DNA of 7,794 nt from Candidatus Poribacteria bacterium (lineage in GTDB: Bacteria > Poribacteria > WGA-4E > GCA-2687025). Numbering within the stretch: position 1 is the first letter of the stretch; each line of letters opens with the position of its first letter. The notes beneath the pieces are model-generated. The model saw only the letters and a program-made list of their open reading frames with translations. It did not search any database and was not told the DNA's origin. The stretch is from positions 1 to 7,794 of the forward strand of contig JAQBWJ010000086.1 in the NCBI GenBank assembly GCA_027625215.1, read 5' to 3'. Below, one piece after another: positions 5,536 through 7,794 of the stretch. Both the position numbers and the translations under genes were made by a program.

Positions 5536-6856
5536 AAACGTACTGCAACAGTTCGCCCCCGCGCCGAAAGATCAGCCGCAACTTTTGACCCGGTTCCATC
5601 ATTTGGGCGATATCGCGCAGTTGCGCCACCGAAATAATGTCCACGCGCCCGATGCGGACGAGCGTATCGCCGTCGTTCAGGATTCGGTCGAACACGCTTC
5701 CCTTTTCGACCCGCTGCACGACGACCCCATCGCCCAACCGACGGTCGCGCACCACCGCGCCGTAGAATGAGAGGTCGCGCGGATGTTCCGCGAGGGTGAG
5801 CGTCGCCTGCCGCAACTTCCCGCCGCGCTCGTAACGCGCCGACAGGATCGCCCTCAGCGGGATGAGCCGTATGATGCCGAGCGCGTCCTGCTGACTGTAC
5901 ACCTTTCGCCCGTTCATCTCCACGATCACGTCGTTTTTCTGGAGTCCGGCGCGCGAGGCGGGGCTGTCCGGCTGAACGTAGGTGACGACGATCCCCTCAC
6001 GGGCGGACGTTTTCAACTCCTGCGCCAGTTGCGGCGTGAGGTCGGCGTAGTTGAGCCCCGTCCAAGGCTCGATTACCGCGCCGTCCTTGATGAGCAGATC
6101 AACCACCTGTTTGGCGATGTTGATGCTCGTCGCAAAGTTGACGCCGTGCGAGCCGCCGCTTTCGGTCAAAATGAACGTGTTGACGCCGATCACCTCGCCC
6201 GCCGCGTTCACAAGCGGCCCGCAGCTGTTGCCGGGATTGACGGAGGCGTCCGTCTGAATCAGGTTCGCATAGGTGCGCCCGCCGACGCGGACGACGCGAT
6301 TCGTCGCGCTGATGACGCCGACGGTGACGCTCGGTTCCAAATCGCGCACCAACTGCCCGAACGGGTTGCCGATGGCAATCGCCCATTCGCCGATTTTGAG
6401 ATCGTCCGAGTTGCCGAAGGGCGCCGAGGGGAGATTCTTCCCGTCGATCTTCAACACGGCGAGGTCGTAGAACGAGTCCTGCCCGACGACCGTTGCGGTG
6501 AACTCGCGTCCGTCATGGGCGCGCACAAGGATTTCGCTCGCGTCGTTGATGACGTGCTGGTTCGTCAGGATATAGCCGCGTTTGGCATCGAAAATGACGC
6601 CGGAGCCGAGACTGGTCGAGCGCCGTTCCTGCACGCCGAACGGGTCCGCCCCGCCCCAAATATCGAAGAAGTTGTTGATGACGCGCACCTGTTTGATCTG
6701 CGTCGAACTGATGTTGACGACGGCGGGACTCGCCCGTTCAATCGCGCGGATGATCGCGTTCTGGCGCGTTAGGGCGAGGTCTTGGGCTACGTCGGCGCGC
6801 GCCGCGCACATCAGCAATACGGCGGCAATCATCGACCAAAATAGGGATCGTTTCAT
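5525..6856 (-). CDS. HtrA/DegP-type periplasmic serine protease with two PDZ domains
   Basis: A 443-residue trypsin-fold protease (S1C) for envelope protein quality control. Order: signal peptide (1-22, with cleavage likely after AARA); protease domain with TNQHVIND (H101), SFYDLAVLK (D131) and NPGNSCGPL (S211); PDZ1 at ~265-355; PDZ2 at ~365-435. The length and two PDZ domains match the DegP/DegQ layout. The frame stays open up to 7006, but I choose the ATG at 6856 because GGGAGA lies 6 nt upstream, it gives a clean signal peptide, and longer forms would run into the neighbouring gene. The oddity is Cys212 immediately after the catalytic Ser, where the family nearly always has Gly (GNSGGPL); the codon is TGC, one base from GGC. 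The oxyanion glycine (G209) and the triad are kept, so activity may remain. It lies 35 nt after the DHS-like gene. The symbol is left blank because DegP, DegQ and HtrA cannot be separated by eye. Confidence 0.92.
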   Translation of the reverse strand: MKRSLFWSMIAAVLLMCAARADVAQDLALTRQNAIIRAIERASPAVVNISSTQIKQVRVINNFFDIWGGADPFGVQERRSTSLGSGVIFDAKRGYILTNQHVINDASEILVRAHDGREFTATVVGQDSFYDLAVLKIDGKNLPSAPFGNSDDLKIGEWAIAIGNPFGQLVRDLEPSVTVGVISATNRVVRVGGRTYANLIQTDASVNPGNSCGPLVNAAGEVIGVNTFILTESGGSHGVNFATSINIAKQVVDLLIKDGAVIEPWTGLNYADLTPQLAQELKTSAREGIVVTYVQPDSPASRAGLQKNDVIVEMNGRKVYSQQDALGIIRLIPLRAILSARYERGGKLRQATLTLAEHPRDLSFYGAVVRDRRLGDGVVVQRVEKGSVFDRILNDGDTLVRIGRVDIISVAQLRDIAQMMEPGQKLRLIFRRGGELLQYVFAI

Positions 6857-6891
6857 CGCGTTTCTCCCAATAACTCCGTTCCATAGCATCA

Positions 6892-7794
6892 TTAACGGCG
6901 AGCGAGGATGCGATGATATAGGTTCGGCAACGTGCGTTTGTGGTCGCCGTGGACGTAGTAACCCTCTCCGCCGTCCGCGACGGTGCGTACGAGGATCGTC
7001 TTCCAAGGGCGGAAATAGTAGCGTGGGTCGGTCTTGGGCGCTTCGTCGGAGGTGTCTTCATCCAACGGCACAAGATCGCAGACGAGCGTCGTCAGGTTGG
7101 CGATCTGCCGACCCTCCTGCCGCGCGACGTTCCGCGCCATCGACAACGCCTTCAGATAGACTTCGGGCCCCATCACCGCCGTCCCGAAGTTCAAAAGGAC
7201 GCCGCCCTCGAGATTCTCCACCGATTTCGCCATCACGAGAAAATCGGCGTACGATGCCGCGCCGAGCGCCGCGCCGTCGGCGTTCGGGTGTTCGTGGATG
7301 ATGTCGTACCCAAGTCCGAGATGCACCGTCGCCGGGACGCCCGACTCATACGCCTGCGCGAAGACGCTCACCTCGTTGTGCGGGAAATCGCCACGCGCAA
7401 TCGTTCGCCCAATCGCCTCGCCGAAGCCGATGCCCTCGTTCGCCGCTTGTTTGGCGATCTCGTTCAGCCGACCCGTTTCTTCCCACAGCCCGAACTCGCC
7501 CGTGCGGATGTACCGCGCGACGCTCTCGGTCGTCTCGCCAATGAGGGCGAATTCGTAGTCGTGGATCGGTCCCGCGCCGTTCATCGCAAGGTGGGTGATG
7601 AACCCGCGTTGCATCAGGTCGATCAAGAAACGCTGGGTCCCGGCGCGAAGGACGTGCGCCCCCATCATCAGAATGACGGCGGCATCTCTCTGTCGGGCGG
7701 CGACGATCCGTTGGGCAACCGCGTCGAGTCGCTCCATCCACACGTCGTCCAACGGTTTGATGGGCGCATCCAACGGCTGAATGGCGGAGAGGTC
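6892..7794 (-). CDS. Deoxyhypusine-synthase-like Rossmann-fold protein (5' end outside window)
   Basis: The frame is open from the right edge down to the TAA at 6894-6892. A TTG at 7773 could start a 293-residue protein, but the in-frame residues before it run on smoothly, so the gene probably begins outside the window. The layout resembles deoxyhypusine synthase: an early GAH motif (MMGAHVLRAG, residues 37-45 from the TTG), an MNGAGPIHD.E.ALIG block (64-79), a GFGEAIG segment (117-122), VHLGLGYDIIHEHP (150-163), NLEGGVLLNFGTAVMGPEVYLKA (187-209) and a C-terminal PKTDPRY.FRPWKTILVRT (246-264). Lys258 in RPWK falls where the catalytic Lys of true deoxyhypusine synthases (SWGK) might align, but I could not confirm this. 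Bacteria generally lack the eIF5A substrate, so the reaction is unknown; a polyamine or NAD-linked role is only a guess. No signal peptide or membrane segment is visible. It lies 35 nt upstream of htrA, likely in the same transcript. Confidence 0.65.
   Translation of the reverse strand, partial: DLSAIQPLDAPIKPLDDVWMERLDAVAQRIVAARQRDAAVILMMGAHVLRAGTQRFLIDLMQRGFITHLAMNGAGPIHDYEFALIGETTESVARYIRTGEFGLWEETGRLNEIAKQAANEGIGFGEAIGRTIARGDFPHNEVSVFAQAYESGVPATVHLGLGYDIIHEHPNADGAALGAASYADFLVMAKSVENLEGGVLLNFGTAVMGPEVYLKALSMARNVARQEGRQIANLTTLVCDLVPLDEDTSDEAPKTDPRYYFRPWKTILVRTVADGGEGYYVHGDHKRTLPNLYHRILARR

Noticed and set aside
5783..6772. 329-codon plus-strand ORF
   Set aside because: It lies antisense inside the HtrA gene, with shadow-type composition rich in Arg, Asp and Val.
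6857..7006. 50-codon N-terminal extension of the HtrA gene
   Set aside because: It overlaps the upstream gene, is Arg/Pro-rich, and the ATG at 6856 has a better ribosome binding site and begins a normal signal peptide.
1..7794. CRISPR array, tRNA, rRNA or IS element
   Set aside because: I saw no regularly spaced repeats, no cloverleaf with a conserved T-arm, no rRNA-like stretch and no transposase motif or IS-type terminal repeats.

Overview
The window is a GC-rich, densely packed bacterial chromosome segment. Shine-Dalgarno-led genes, short or overlapping junctions, several apparent TTG starts and Gram-negative-style families (a signal-peptide HtrA protease, a Gld-type ABC auxiliary protein) point to a free-living bacterium. 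I cannot name the phylum from sequence alone. There is no IS element, phage gene, CRISPR array, rRNA or tRNA that I can support.

Layout: the left edge carries the 3' end of one plus-strand gene, the C-terminus of a GldG-like ABC-transporter auxiliary membrane protein. It converges on a long run of minus-strand genes across a 168-bp gap that holds two good inverted repeats. Read in transcription order (right to left), the minus-strand run is: a deoxyhypusine-synthase-like Rossmann protein (5' end outside the window); a two-PDZ HtrA/DegP-type periplasmic serine protease; a membrane-anchored TPR protein; a multi-pass membrane protein; a class II-type histone-deacetylase-fold deacetylase; an MntA-type minimal nucleotidyltransferase antitoxin; a broken HepT toxin remnant; the electron-transfer subunit of dihydroorotate dehydrogenase (PyrK-like); a ribbon-helix-helix antitoxin; and a VapC PIN-domain toxin. 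Junctions from the TPR gene to pyrK are very tight (23-nt overlap, 30 nt, 14 nt, 4-nt overlap, 3 nt), so these are probably co-transcribed. A plausible promoter lies just upstream of the TPR gene.

The most notable feature is two toxin-antitoxin loci flanking pyrK in which both antitoxins look intact and both toxins look damaged. HepT keeps its first ~14 and last ~45 residues in two different frames, with the middle missing. VapC has an ideal ribosome binding site and a 4-nt-overlap GTG start that are one base out of frame with the PIN domain. The HtrA protease also has Cys instead of the usual Gly directly after its catalytic Ser. I see no convincing new multi-gene defence or biosynthetic system; the remaining genes are housekeeping or poorly characterised conserved proteins.
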